A stretch of DNA of 64,000 nucleotides from Massospora cicadina (taxonomy: Eukaryota; Entomophthoromycota; Entomophthoromycetes; Entomophthorales; Entomophthoraceae). Positions within the stretch are counted from its first letter, which is position 1, and each line of letters opens with the position of its first letter. Below, piece after piece: positions 21,950 through 34,028 of this stretch. Under the pieces are notes generated by a model that saw only the letters and a program-made list of their open reading frames with translations, was not told the origin of the DNA and did not search any database. The stretch spans positions 124,001 through 188,000 of the forward strand of contig JAKSZP010006614.1 in NCBI GenBank assembly GCA_022478985.1, in the 5' to 3' direction. Both the position numbers and the translations under genes were made by a program.

Positions 21950-23300
21950 AACCTCATAGAAAAACTGATATGTTTTAATAATTTTTATTTTTTTTGTTTA
22001 TTATCCTTAATTTGGGGATGAAGCCGCCTATGCCGCCTCTTGAGGGGAGGGATGATGGATCGCAGTAGGAGTGAATAACCCATCAAAATCTATGTGAGAT
22101 TAGACGCTACCAAGGGCATAGACCTACACAAAAATAAGTTTGTTGAGCAGATGCAGATCTCTGTGAGAAAGCAACTAGGGGAAGGGAAATTAAGGTGTCA
22201 GAAGAAGCCAAAGGCAATACCCCAGAGCGGGGAGGAAATCAACAGTACAAGAAGAGGCAGTCAGCAAATAACCTTGAGTAATCCCAATATTGTACCAGAG
22301 CTCAGAAGATTAGTCTTGAGCGCCTGACAACAGGCTTAGTCAAGAACACTGGATATATGGGTCAGCAACGAACAAGGGATACTAGATGGGGGTTGCTGAA
22401 TCATGCCCCTATTAAAGCCATCAATGGAAGATACCGATAGGAGGTGCTAGAAACAAGATAGTCATGCAAGGAGCAAATGGCATCCTGCAAGCAATGACTA
22501 TGAGCTTTTCAGAGGCTGAAGCAGAAAGAGCGATGGAAACCGAGAGACTAGAAGCTTTGTGGCCCAACTATGAAGAACTTGGCCAGCAAAGCGAAGAGCA
22601 TAAGCTGCAATATCCGAATATAGGATGTTCTCAAGATAGGAAGAATTCAGAGCTATGGATAAAGCCTTAGTGACTTGGGCCCTTAATTCTGTGTAGGGGA
22701 GATCAAAATGTACACTGTTGCTGATGGTGAGTTCAGTGGCCAAGACAGCTGGCTTGTAATATTGAATGATTCAGAAGAGAAACTCTGGAAGAAAGTCCAA
22801 TCTGGCAAGGAACAAACAATCAAGAGTGAAGGGCATTACTTCCATAGGTTTGACAATGATGTTGGGAGTAATTGCGAAAGGAGCTAAATCCAGAAGAGTT
22901 TCAAATTCTAACTCTGGAATCGATGACAGAGGAAGATTTTGCAGCAAGTCATTTGAGACAAATGCTAATGACCTGGAAGGACCATAGAAGAGGTTCCATC
23001 ATTCATATTAACTCATCCACAGGAAGAGCCAAAGATATTGATCAGAGAAACTATTGAGCAGCTGTTGGTACCGCGACTTGGAATTTGACATATGAGATGG
23101 ACAAAAGGAGGGATGTTGGACTTAAATGATAGTTGACATTATTCACTCTGAAATCAATTAAGCTCCAAATTTGGAGAAATTAATCTTAAAATTAATGGGA
23201 TAATCTCTCCAGAGAAGAATTAAGAATGATATGAGCCAAGAGGTTATGAGAAGAAAATAACAAGGGCGTACATAAATGAGAATTCTTAATTGGCCCATGA
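21950..23300 (+). other. Unrecognised purine-rich region of element D
   Basis: About 1.3 kb between IN and the 3' end. Short frames (22094-22327, 22766-23057) are lysine- and arginine-rich and match no family I recognise. A GGACTTGGCC-type knuckle or membrane segment was looked for and not seen. It could be a decayed accessory frame, displaced gag/PR sequence or untranslated sequence. Confidence 0.4.
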
Positions 23301-23658
23301 AACGAACATCAATGACAAGAGTCTCCTGTCAAGGATGAGGAGAAAATCAGGAAATTGAGGATGCCGGACCAAGAATCCTGAATATGACAGCGGGTCCTAT
23401 GCCCTGATGGGGGGAAACCAGATCCTGGGATTAATATCATCACAAGTAAATAAATCAGCCTGGCATGACAGAAGATTGTGTGGATCGCGCTCTGAGTAAG
23501 CAGTAGCAAGGGGAAGAGAAAGAGAGCCACATGCAAAAGGTTGTCCCATGCAGCGTTGAATACTGATGATCATACTCCACTTGATCAAATGAAGTATTTG
23601 ACTGAGTGTCCAAAGCGGTGTTCTCCTGCCCCAGTCCTTTTCTTGCTGGAAATCTAGG

Positions 23659-23672
23659 CAAGAGGGGGGATG
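23659..23672 (+). other. Element D polypurine tract
   Basis: CAAGAGGGGGGATG immediately precedes the 3' LTR start TGTTGTGATTTT. Confidence 0.8.
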
Positions 23673-25629
23673 TGTTGTGATTTTTGCCCATATTCCTAGC
23701 CTGCTAGATTACCAGGAATAGCTAGGGAATAATTCCCTAATGTGAGGTGAATTAGAAATCAGTTGACCCTGATTTTGGGGTAGCTATGTTTGGGGGTTTT
23801 AGGTTATTTGTCAGGGGAACTGGAGCGCAGGAGGTCGCTGGAGGGAAAGACACAGGCCAAAGGTGACCCAACAAGGCCAAGTGACCCAACAAAACGAAGA
23901 GACGTCCTAAACGGTCAGATTTTGTGTTTCCAAATAGATCTGTGGAACAAAACACACACCAAACTGGCCACAATCATCAGGGACATGAGGCCCTGGGAGC
24001 TAGGAAGGGTGGCGAAAAATCTAGGGCAAAAGGCAACAAATAGGAGGAGGCGGAGCTGGCGGAATAGCTGACGGATTAGGTGGAGGACTCAGGTAAAACA
24101 GTAGGGGCAAACCAGAGCGGAAAATGGACTCCAGCCATTGCAAAACTTTGCAGAGTTGTAATTATTCAGAAAAACCAAAATACAGGAAAGGTGCCCAAAC
24201 TCCTAAAATTTATTAGAATGATCAGTTTGTCTGAAAAAAGCAAAGCCTTTCTCATCTTGGGACTAAATTTACAGGGGGTTGCTTCACGAAGATTACAGTG
24301 GTTATTGGAATCTGATATGAGCTTCAAATTCGTCATTTTTCAACAAAATCAAAATTTTTCGAGTTTGGCCAGTTTTCAAAACCTCATATCTTGTGATTTT
24401 TTGGGTCTTGAGTTCGATTCCCGCCTTGGCTTGTGCCTCAATTAAGCCGTTTTCCTCAGCCCTGGCTTGCAAAGCCAGAAACCCATTTTTTGTCAATGAC
24501 CTTAGATAGGTCATTGGTGACCCTTAGGGGTTCTGGTCTCTGCCCCAAGGGCTTGTTGGACTTGGCTTTAAAAGGGCGATTAATTCCAGGAAATATGTCA
24601 CTAGATGTAACATTATTCGCCTGGTCTGATCCATTGGGGATTAATCCAGACAACTGCTTAAGAACTCGTAGGTTAGAATTGCCATCAAAATAGGGTCATC
24701 TGATAGTTGATCAACTATCAGGTGTAGTGATTGGGATTGATAAGATTTCATCACTGACCAATTGGGAATTCAAGGAGTAAGTTGTGAGGCAAGTGATGTC
24801 GCCTGCAACTAGCGAATTGATCAATTGGTTCATGATCTGCCTTAATGGGTAACAAGTCCCATTACCTAAGCAGGTTGCTTGCCAAATATGGTTGGTTCAC
24901 TTAGATTGATAGGAAAACGTTAGGGACACGTTTTCTGACTCTTTCCATTTTAGGTCTCAAGGAATGTCCAATGAAAGAATCCTAGCCAGGATGGGGATGA
25001 CCATCGCTGCTGAGACAAGGATGGGTGTTTCAATGGCAACAGCTGCCATTTCATCAAGGAGGTGTCAACAGAGGGTTGGGCGCCAAATACCCCACTATAA
25101 ACTCCCTATAATTCACTAATAAAGAATATAGTATTTACCATAACACTAAATACCAGATAACTTTTACTATAGTATTAGCTTAGTAAACTTTATTGGCATC
25201 CATTTTTTCTATTAATTCTCAGGGTTATTATTGCTGTGTGCAATAATTGGGAGATTCATTAAGATAAAGAGTAAAGATCTGAACAGGGATCCAGAGAAGA
25301 AGCGGATTCAAATTGGAGATATCTGCAAACTGTTTGTCAAACCAGAGAAACCATAAAAAGATATCTAAGAGTAGATTGAGTTAGGCGGTATAAAGGAACT
25401 AATCCCTATTCAAGACATCTAAAGTATTTCAAGAGGAAATACTATCAAAGCGTTGGACTGAAATCTAGTACTTCCATTTAACTATGGATAATAGTCGCTA
25501 TACTATTATCAAACAATTATATCAACTATTATACAACGTGGAGGAATGCACAAAACCTGAACCTGTGAAAGTAATAAGTTTATAGGTGTTATTGGCTGAA
25601 GATAATCATCTAACCTATAAATTTTTACT
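23673..25629 (+). repeat. Element D 3' LTR (interrupted by solo LTR E)
   Basis: TGTTGTGATTTTTGCCC to ATTTTTACT, followed by the TSD GTAGT. Apart from the 809-bp insertion it is colinear with the 5' LTR. Confidence 0.9.
23809..24612. mobile_element. Solo LTR E
   Basis: 804 bp, TGTCAGGGGAAC to TAGATGTAACA, flanked by TTATT on both sides (23804-23808, 24613-24617). The D 5' LTR lacks it, giving an empty site. No internal sequence remains, so it is a solo LTR left by LTR-LTR recombination. It has no partner elsewhere in the window. Its orientation was not determined, because TG...CA is symmetric. Confidence 0.88.
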
Positions 25630-25741
25630 GTAGTTCTTTTATTGTTGACTGCGCATTGACATACTCAATTTGACTACTCTGTCTTTGTAGTTCAGATTTA
25701 TAAATATGGTGGGTTTCTTTTTCTCAACTGCCCCATCCCTG

Positions 25742-26080
25742 TTATAGTAAAGTGAGATATCCTGGCAAGATGGTGAGAGTATCGTCACTATGATTGGTAA
25801 CAACTCCATATTTCCTTAGGAAATCAGTCACAATTAGAAAAACACAGTTTGTATTTGGCAACATTATAGAAGGTGCTGTTACAACAATAGATTTATATCT
25901 GAGAGGTAGAGTTTTGTATGCGCCCAGCGATTTAGTTGTATGCGCTCCAGGTGTACCATAATCCTGACAGTGGGCAACATCAGGCACAGTTTTCAGCTTC
26001 TTAACCAACTTTGTGCTGACTATATTGATAGGCGCACCACTACAAATGATGGCCTGAACTCACACCTTGTAATTGCTATA
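25742..26080 (-). pseudogene. Element B aspartic protease
   Basis: The minus strand reads GAPINIVSTKLVKKLKTVP, then GAYKTLPLRYKSIVVTAPSI and VTDFLRKYGVVTNHSDD. It aligns with PR of A, C and I. The DTG triplet falls near 26030 and looks altered (CSGAPI). Element D begins about 110 bp downstream and separates PR from the dUTPase-like domain. Confidence 0.75.
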
Positions 26081-26540
26081 TCTGCATAAGTACATTTGGA
26101 ATAGTTTTCAGAGGCATTTATTGTGTGAATGCTGTGACTGCTGCCCAATTCCAGATGTGATTTCAGGATTGAGCAGATATAGGGAAGTTATCTGCTAAGG
26201 TCTTCATGGGAATAACTACTTGTTCGTTGTTTGTGAAGGTAGGTCAGTTGAACATCCAGGTTGGAGGTCAAAACCCTAATCAATAATTTTTTCGTAAGGT
26301 TTTGATACCTCTACTTGGGCTTCTTTGGTAGTTTTCAAGGGTTTAGTTGCTTTTGCTGTGGCTTGAGTAGTGACCATTAGGACATCATTCGCCACAATAT
26401 AGTGGAGGTTATCTTTAGTGACATCTTTGGCCCTAAAGAGCTCGCCAGGGTCAGGTATAATGGTTTAAACAATGGTGTAGTTAAAGAATTCCGCCTCTAC
26501 TCCACCTGCTCTTTTCCCACCTCACTGACACTGTTAATTT

Positions 26541-26886
26541 CTAGAGAAACGTTGACCCTAGGCTTTTTGTTGGACTGACTGTAGCATTGGCTATCAAAGT
26601 GCCCCTTTTGGCCACAGTTGTGGCATGTAATTGGCATTGTTTGCCGCTTTTGCTCAATTTTTTTGTTTGTAGTTCAGGATTTTTTACCTTGTTTGGACAT
26701 AATGTTACTTTTTGGGCAAAAAATTGGAATTTTTTCAGGTCCTTGGGCCAATTAGGGGTGTCAAAGCTGCGGGAACAGCTTCTTAAGCAATTGGTAAGCT
26801 CTTGAGTTTCCATTTCTCTATTGAATGCATGTTTTATGACATGGTACAATTCATGGTAAGACATGACTGCATGTTCCATTGAAATC
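26541..26886 (-). pseudogene. Element B gag, C-terminal part with zinc knuckle
   Basis: The frame from 26879 reads MEHAVMSYHELYHVIKHAFN. After a frameshift near 26640 an intact CCHC knuckle appears (CHNCGQKGHFDSQC, about 26590-26632). Joining across the LINE insertion gives ATNSMEHAVMSYHE in frame, continuing the capsid at 32123. The knuckle binds the RNA packaging signal in related elements. Confidence 0.82.
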
Positions 26887-27189
26887 TTAAATTTTTAAAT
26901 TTTTTAAATTTTATTTGGGGAAGGCCAACCATGGGATGGACACTTCCGATAAGACACTAAAACCAAAACTTCAGCAAGAGGAGGGCACCCCAGAGAAGCA
27001 AAAGATATCTCCTGTTGCCAGCGGGAACGCCAGGAGAATGGGAGGGGGTAACCTGTGCAGGGGCTGGCGCCACTGTTGAGCATGTATGTAGGAAAGGGTC
27101 TGAACTATGAACCAAACTAAAACCAGGATGAGACCAACTGGCAGCGACGTGGTGGGAGGTACACAAACATCCACACTTGAAAGTGGTCC

Positions 27190-30100
27190 ACTAAGTGTGA
27201 CTGGAACCGGCGTACAGCTTCTTGGGGGTGGGGGTGGAGCCTGTGATAGCATCTAAGACAATCGTGTGTATAGTCCACATAGCAATTGTGACTACCAAGG
27301 CACAGAGGGAGGGTGGAAGAGGGGAATTCATGGATAAAGCAAACATGTCCTTAGACAGGCTGAAGGGCTGTGCCTGATCCTGGCGAAACAGACGTTGCAC
27401 CTCACGCCATATCACTTTAAATGGGGGGCACTCTTCCAGGTGGTGAATCAGCGCTCCAAACTGGCCACACATGGCACAGGATGAGTGCAAAGCATTAGAG
27501 CGTTTGGCAGTATGGTATACCCATCTCATTCAGCGCCACACATGGGAACGAATATTCAGCTGCAGAAGAGGGTGGTGGGCATACTTCCAAATGGCTTTCT
27601 GTGTATCAAGGGGGTAGGGTATGTCCATCATGTCCAGGTAGTCCACCCTGGCCATGGTAGGGGGTCGCATGGGTATCACTTCGTTCAGAATGGGAAGTCC
27701 TTGTACTTCCTGGGTGAACTGAGGAGAGGGGCGCCCCCTCTGGGAGGTGTGCCCACAGATGCAAATTCTTACTCAGCGCTCCGCATGGTGAGGAGGATCC
27801 TTTTAAAGTTGGGCGACGTATCATGGGACCCTCTGCAGAAGGATGTGAGGCAAGGTGCTTTAACAGAGAGTGGGGGTGGGAAGGGTTGGTGAGGCCCAGG
27901 GCGCAGGAGAAGTTAAAGCGGGCCACGTGGGACCAGTGCTGTGCTGAGATTGCAGGGTTAGTAACGGCAGCAATCCAGGTGGCAAAAATTTTGGCAGCAT
28001 GGGTCTCAAAGTTGAGCAGACCCATAACACCACAATGGCGAGGGCCAAACATGACATTCAGGTGACTGGCAGTGGGCGGCCTAACCAAAGCCACCCTTGC
28101 AGAAGGGCGTATAGTGACTTGAAGAAACACGGGGAAAAAGCGATGGTGTGGGCTCCAAACCAAACTTTAGAGAGGAGCATAGAGTTGTCTAGCACTACCC
28201 TGCCTGTAAGGGAAGTCTGACGGGCTCTGATGGAAGATAAGCATTTTGTAACGTTGTTTAGGATATGGTTTTCCATCACCGTTGAGGAGTACCCTCCTGC
28301 CTCCAGCCACACCCCCAAATGGCGGACAGGGCCAACAGTGGGACTTGGCACAAAGGGGAGCACAAGCGGGGCGGTGTGGGGTGGGCAGGGAAAGCTATCT
28401 TGTGCACTAGTTGACGAGGCAGATAGGAAACAGGGCGCTGGGGCCCAGCGGGCTTGATACTGACCAAGGAGAACAATTTCAGTTTTAGAGGCATTGAGCG
28501 CTGCATTACTTACCCTGGAGTAAACCTGGATAGTATCTTCAAGCGCACATGCATCATGATTGTTAGACACCCCAACCACACAACCATCAGCAAACGCCAA
28601 CATCTTGACTGGTGCTTAGCCTTGCAAATGGACACCAGTAAGGCGGGCATTCACATTTTCGAATAAGCGGGTCAAGGGTGAAGTTATATAAGGGTGGGCC
28701 TATAGGGTCCCCTTGGCGTAAGCCCCTTTGAGGGCTAACTACGTCAGTGAGTAAGCCAGGGCCACTCACAGCCATTGTGGTGGACTCCATTAGCAACATC
28801 ACCCAATTAATGAAGCGAAGGTGGAGGCGGAATTTGTGGAGGCAGGCTCTGAGGTAGTCCCAATTGACTCTATCATAGGCCTTCTTCTGGTCTAAAAATA
28901 CAAGTGCTCCAGAAGCTGTGGAATGACAGGCGTTGGCCACAGTGTGCACGTTGTCCCTAATCGACCTTCTGGGTATGAAACTAATTGTTCAGGGGAAATG
29001 AGAGCAGAGGCAGCAACCCCTAGATGGTTAGCCATAATTTTAGTAAAAAATTTTGTGTCTGTGTTAGTGAGAGAAATGTGGCACCAGTTGGCCAAGTCCA
29101 GCTTATCCCCTTTTTGTACAATGTAATCGTGAAGGCCTCTTGCCCTCCAGGCAGGAGGCGCATTTCCAGAAGGCATTGGTTAAGAGAGGCAAGCAGCAAG
29201 GAGGATAAATCTTTGAAATACTTCTTATAGAACTCATAAGGGATGCCGTCTGGACCTGGGTATTTCCTATATGGTGCACCGCAAACAGCGGACCAGAGTT
29301 CATCCCAAGTAAACAAATTCATCAACTCTGGGAATTGGGAAATGGTGCGGATGTGTGCACTTTCAAAAAAAGTTTCCATTTTGGCTGGCGGAATTGGATT
29401 GGATCGATACAGTTAAGATTAATAGTTTTTTATTTTGATCACCACTTCATCTGGCATATCCGTGATGGAGTGGTCTGGACTTTGCACCTGTGTGCAGGCC
29501 AAACTCTGGCGCAGTGCAAAGAATTTTAAAAAAGTAAGTGAACACATGTCACCTGCTGTAATATGTTTAGCTTTATACTGAACACAAACCTGATGCTTGT
29601 GTTGTCTCACCAGTGCGTTGAGGTGGGTGGACACTTCCGCCCACTTGTGACCCCAAGCTAGGCTGTAGCCCGCAGTGGGGACGTTGGACTTCAGGTGGTC
29701 CAACTCTTCCAGTGTGCGCAAAATGACTGCCAAGGCGGCCCATGAGTGGTGGGAGGAGAGGTGGCGAGCCTGGCGGATTGTGCTCGCCTTGAAGGTTGAC
29801 CAGGTGGAAATTGGATCTGCACATAATGGTGCGACAAACTCCAGAGCTGAGATCATGGATTCCACCCACGAGGAAAATCTTGACGATGCAATTTTGGCTG
29901 GGAAAAGTTTGCACCATTTCGCCTGGGCTGCTGGGTTGGATAAACGGAAGAAAATCAATACCATCCTGTGGTCAGAGAAATCGATTTTTGTTGTGGTGAA
30001 GTGGGACATTTGGGTATAAAATTTAAACGGCATGAGGATAAGGTCAATGCGGGTCATGGACCTTAACTGGCCGTTGTGTACGTGGGGGTGCAACATGTTA

Positions 30101-30648
30101 GTGAGTAGTGGAGATTGGTGTGGCAAAGTAGTTAATCAACCCTAGGATGGCTTTGAGAATGCAAAGTTCAATGTGCCCCTGTGGGAGTGTAGGCGATGAG
30201 GGCCAGGGGTCTGTGGATGAGTTCATCCAGCAGTTCATGTCTCCAACAACGAACAGGTCAGGGGGTAGCAGAAGGGAATTGAATGTCTAGAAAAATTCCT
30301 GACGTTTTCTGCACACAGATTGGGGCGTAAATGTTAATGACAGCATGCACTTCGTCATCCCACGAAAAGGTGACAACAAGGATGCAGCCATGTAGGTATG
30401 AATTTAAGAATATATTTAAAACTACTGTTCACTCAAACTAGCACCCCACAGTGCTCAGACCAAAAGGAGATGGAAGGGAGGAGCATGGTTTTCCATGATT
30501 CCTCAGCACCACGCGGACAGTGGGTTTCCTGAATGGCTAGGATGTCCATGGGTAAATTATTTTGTAAAAAACTCAGTTTCCTAGCCTGGGATGGCGAGGC
30601 CTTGAGTCCAGCGATGTTCAACGTCCCTAAAGTAAAGGCTCCCCTCAT
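27190..30648 (-). pseudogene. LINE-1 copy ORF2: endonuclease, reverse transcriptase, zinc finger
   Basis: It starts at the ATG at 30648 (MRGAFTLGTLNIAGLKA), then AIQETHC, the endonuclease N- and E-motifs. The RT region covers about 27900-29379: ELWSAVCGAPYRKYPGPDGI, ALVFLDQKKAYDRVNWDYL (motif A), GLRQGDPIGPPLYNFTLDPL (motif B) and MLAFADGCVVG, where FADD is FADG. A C-terminal CAMCGQFGALIHHLEEC finger (zf-RVT type) lies near 27440-27490. Several frameshifts split it. Confidence 0.88.
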
Positions 30649-30651
30649 CGC

Positions 30652-31870
30652 ACCTTAGGTGCGAGGGGAAGGGCACCTGAGCCCTTCAGCCTTCTCTTTT
30701 TCATCACGGTGCTGTTTGGCACCATGCGTATTAGATGATATGGAGTATGTTTCAGAATGGTTAGCTTTAGCAGTGCGGTTCTCGTTGGCTTTTGCCTTGG
30801 CTTTTTTCCCTGCTTCAGGATGAGTTTTTTGTGATGTGTGCATTTGCAGTGCACTATCACTTGGAGGTGGAATTTCATCAGGATTGTTGGTGAGCGACTT
30901 GTTCCCAATCAATGCTTGGGCGCATTGGTCAGGTGAAACCTATTCATCCATTTAGTTCAGCTTGGGTGGCCCAATCAGCTTGGGCGTCTCAGTCTGATTG
31001 GTGGAGAAATTCACGAGCTGCTTCTGCCATGAAAGTCTCAACGTCCTCCTGGAGCTGGGCTGGCAGGATTGCGGACACAGTCTTGGCTGCCTCCTTGGCC
31101 ACTGCTTTGCGGGCCTGCTTGGCCTTCTTCCGCTCTTATGAGGACATTGGTTTTACTAGAATGTAGCAGCCTAGCGCTCCCCACAGGAAGGCTGCATCGG
31201 TGTCTAGTGCCAGTTCATAGTGGGCATCTGTACCTCCCATTGCATCCAAGAGAATTTCTTGATGAGTAATGCCCTCTTTGGTGGGGAAGGTGTGGGCCTT
31301 GTGGCCAAAAGCGTGACAGAACGTGCAGATGGGATGCATGCTATCCATGGTGACCTGGAATGGATGGGTGTTTTGCCCATTGATTTTGATGAAAGCGGTG
31401 TGGGATTTGGGTTAAATCCTCCGCTATCCCCACAGACGGGGTGAGAACAGCAATTTCTTTGCCTCTGCACAGGTGTGGCATTAGTGTAAAGTTCTGCATT
31501 TTGAAGGATTGTATTTCTCCATATATGACGATCCTAGCCTTCAGGTGGTGCTTGAGAATGGTGCACTTGACCATTGTGGGTAGGAAGTCAAAAGTCACAA
31601 AAACTTGATTCTATTTAGTCCAGCGGGTGCACTTCATTTTGACTACCCGTTGACCATCTGGGAGGTCTACTACTACGCGCACCTTTGCAGCTTCATCCAC
31701 CACTTCCTTATTTTAGAAGCCAATATTCAACCGCGTGGCATGGAGTGGGGTGCGACATACTCACGTTCAGGAAATGTGTGGGTACACCTCCACAAAGCAT
31801 CTCCCAAAGCGCCATTTGCTGAATATCCAGGAAAACACGCACCCTAAGTTCCACCAACAATAGTTGTTGG
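30652..31870 (-). pseudogene. LINE-1 copy ORF1
   Basis: The minus strand reads EVVDEAAKVRVVVDLPDGQR, VVKMKCTRWTK, then TFDFLPTMVKCTILKHHLKA, colinear with ORF1 of the second LINE. A knuckle CTFCHAFGHKAHTF lies near 31290-31335 with the last cysteine changed to F. It ends in an alanine/lysine-rich segment close to the ORF2 ATG at 30648. The role by family is RNA-binding ORF1p. Confidence 0.75.
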
Positions 31871-32113
31871 GAGTGTGGCATATTGATAAACTGGTTGCAG
31901 CGTGCTTGTCAAGCCAAGAATTCTGGGGAAGTGGTAACCGCCGGTTTTTTATTACTAATTTTATCTATTCTGCTGGACTTGACGGGGTGCTTACAAAATT
32001 TGGTTGACGTGGGGCCAACACCTGTGCCCTTAACTTTACTTGCCCAACTGCTCCCCAACATTGGGCGCCAAACAATCTCCTCGATGAGATTATTAAACTT
32101 TACCTAGACTTAA

Positions 32114-33843
32114 ATTGAATTTGTTGCAAAAGTGTTTGCAATGAGAGAGAAAAGTTTTTCCATTGCAGCCTTAGCGTCAAACTTATCTATTGCGTTGCAC
32201 CCAAACAATATTTGTGCCTCATGAATGAACTGCCCGCAAAGTCTTTAATAGTTCCATTCAGCTTGAATTCAATATTAAGAAGCTTTCTTTTTCAGGCTTC
32301 TAATTTCCAAGGCCTTCCAAACTGTTTTGTCACCTCAATTTTGGCATCCATATAGGACTAATTGTCGCCCAGATAGGGCATAACAAGGTCATAGCTATGG
32401 GCATTGGGTGAGTTGATCAGTTCTGATCCTTTTGCATGGTCTGATGCTCCTGACATTGCTTTTTCAAATAGCTTGAAAAAGAGTGAACGTTCCAATCCTT
32501 ATATATCTTTAGTAAGTTTAATGGTTTAAAGTCATCTCGCCCTGTTTCAGGCATAGGGGTTGTACTTCTTCTTGAGCGTCTTGGTGTATCATCACCCATA
32601 ATTGGCCCTTTTTCCCGTTGTAGAGTATCTGGAGTCAGGATTTATGCCAGACCTTTAGGCATAGGATGGATGTTCGAAATATTGGTTTCTGCATTGGTGT
32701 CAATTTCCAATATTTCAATTTCATGATATTGCCCTGAACTACTAATCTGATGCTTGATTGAGGCCCTTAGTTGTCTTTTTTCAACTGTTTTTGGCCAAAT
32801 GGGAAGAGCTTTTTCCCATTTATCTTTTGTCAAGACTGGGTGAGCACTGACAGCTTTTCTTTTTGATGGATTCAAATTCTCTTCTAAGGTTGACATACTC
32901 CTCTTATAATAAAGTTTGATTGGACGTTATGATTTTTAATACCTTTGGCCATACTATCTATTCTTATATTTGCAGTTGTTTTGCATTCTAAGTTCTCAAT
33001 TCGTATGAGTAATTTCATTATTTCAGCCTGCAATCTTGACACAAAAGTCAAAATTTTTGAAAATTCCTCTTTGATCTGGGCATCCTCCTCATCTCTATTT
33101 GTGACTGTTGGTTTTGCTGCAAGGTCTTTGATGTTTTTGTTCACAGTATCCAGCTTGGCCTGAACATAATTTGCAAAATTATTGTGCTTTGAATTTAAGT
33201 CCAGATTATTTCTTTGACCCAAAGCGGCATGTATGGTGAGTCATTCTGTCTGAGATAATAGGAAATCAGAGTTAGTTTTCAGTTTATTACAGCGGGTATT
33301 CATGTTTTGTACCCATTTATGCGATGGCCCATGGTGAGCAAGAACTTTTGCGTCTATTTTCCGTACTTCTTTGTTAATAGCTCCTTAAATGTGTTTAATC
33401 TCCCATGAGCTTCATTAAAAAGTCCCATATTATCCACAATTTTTTCTGACTTCAGTAAAACTAGAATTTAATTTTTCCAGTAGAGCATTTAAGGAAGATT
33501 TTTCCTCCACTTGTACACAGTAGATTTCCGTTAGTTCCAGATTTTTTCTAGCAAGGATTCTCTGGGTATGCTTAATTGAGGGTTGAACAAAGTTAACCAG
33601 GAATTCTTTAGTTGCTTGACTGTCTGTGAGACATTTGTCAAGAGATGACATGGCTGCGTGGTGGTACTTCATGTATATCTCCATCTTGAGCACCTGATCC
33701 TTAAGGTAATAGAACAGGCTGAAGGAGGGATCAATTTTTGAAGTAAAAATCCTAAAACCTTGATATAGAGTTTCCACCATAGCTTTTACGCTTGCAGATG
33801 TAAGATCAATTGGGCTTGTTGTATCTACATGAGCCTCCCCCAT
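32114..33843 (-). pseudogene. Element B gag, extended N-terminus and capsid
   Basis: It starts at the ATG at 33843 (MGEAHVDTTSPIDLTSASVK). Long open frames at 33843-33430, 33222-32884, 32896-32642 and 32599-32417 look coiled-coil rich (RIENLECKTTANIRIDS, LLEKLNSSFTEVRKN). The capsid core appears only near 32150-32330 (IKDFAGQFIHEAQILFGCNA, AKAAMEKLFSLIANTF), matching element A. The N-terminal extension is therefore about 500 residues, against roughly 100 in A. Frameshifts separate the blocks. The function of the extension is unknown. Confidence 0.7.
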
Positions 33844-34007
33844 TGTGATAAGATCCAGGAATTAGGAGGTACCTGCATCAGAGCCTTGGCAGATGGTATT
33901 AAAATAATCTAAGATTTCCTTGTCACTAGTTACCATCTCATTGTCACTTTCTCATCTGGCCAAAACTCCAGGAACTGGTTGTGTGGATCCATTTCAGAGA
34001 GTGTCAC

Positions 34008-34026
34008 AGACCTTGAGTGAGCACCA
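34008..34026 (-). other. Element B primer-binding site
   Basis: The minus strand reads TGGTGCTCACTCAAGGTCTG, two bases after the LTR end (GGATTTTAACA). The first twelve bases match the sites of A, C and D and then diverge. Confidence 0.7.
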
Positions 34027-34028
34027 GT

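Larger units (their letters stand above)
17358..25629 (+). mobile_element. Element D: rearranged gypsy retrotransposon
   Basis: LTRs lie at 17358-18503 and 23673-25629 (1146 and 1148 bp after removing solo LTR E). The TSD is GTAGT on both sides (17353-17357, 25630-25634), perfect. A PBS follows the 5' LTR and a PPT precedes the 3' LTR. The inside is unusual: the N-terminal half of RT is missing, two related hairpin-repeat modules bracket the pol remnant, and about 1.3 kb of unrecognised sequence follows IN. It is inserted in B between PR and the dUTPase-like domain. Confidence 0.9.
26887..32113 (-). mobile_element. LINE-1 copy: non-LTR retrotransposon with two ORFs
   Basis: Minus-strand order is 5' region, ORF1 with zinc knuckle, ORF2 (endonuclease, RT, CCHC finger), 3' region and an A/T-rich tail (AAATAAAATTTAAAAAATTT). 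The TSD is about 9 bp: ATTGAAATC (26878-26886) and ATTGAATTT (32114-32122). Removing it restores the B gag frame (ATNSMEHAVMS), so the limits are well fixed. It resembles Tad1/CRE-like fungal LINEs in layout. The RT box is FADG instead of FADD. Confidence 0.88.

Noticed and set aside
24410..24432. tRNA-like GAGTTCGATTCCCGCC as a tRNA gene or SINE
   Set aside because: Only a T-arm-like stretch inside solo LTR E; no A box or acceptor pairing found.
27485..27892. 135-residue plus-strand frame
   Set aside because: Antisense to LINE-1 ORF2, which carries RT and finger motifs.
29675..30019. 114-residue plus-strand frame
   Set aside because: Antisense to the LINE-1 ORF2 linker; no motif of its own.
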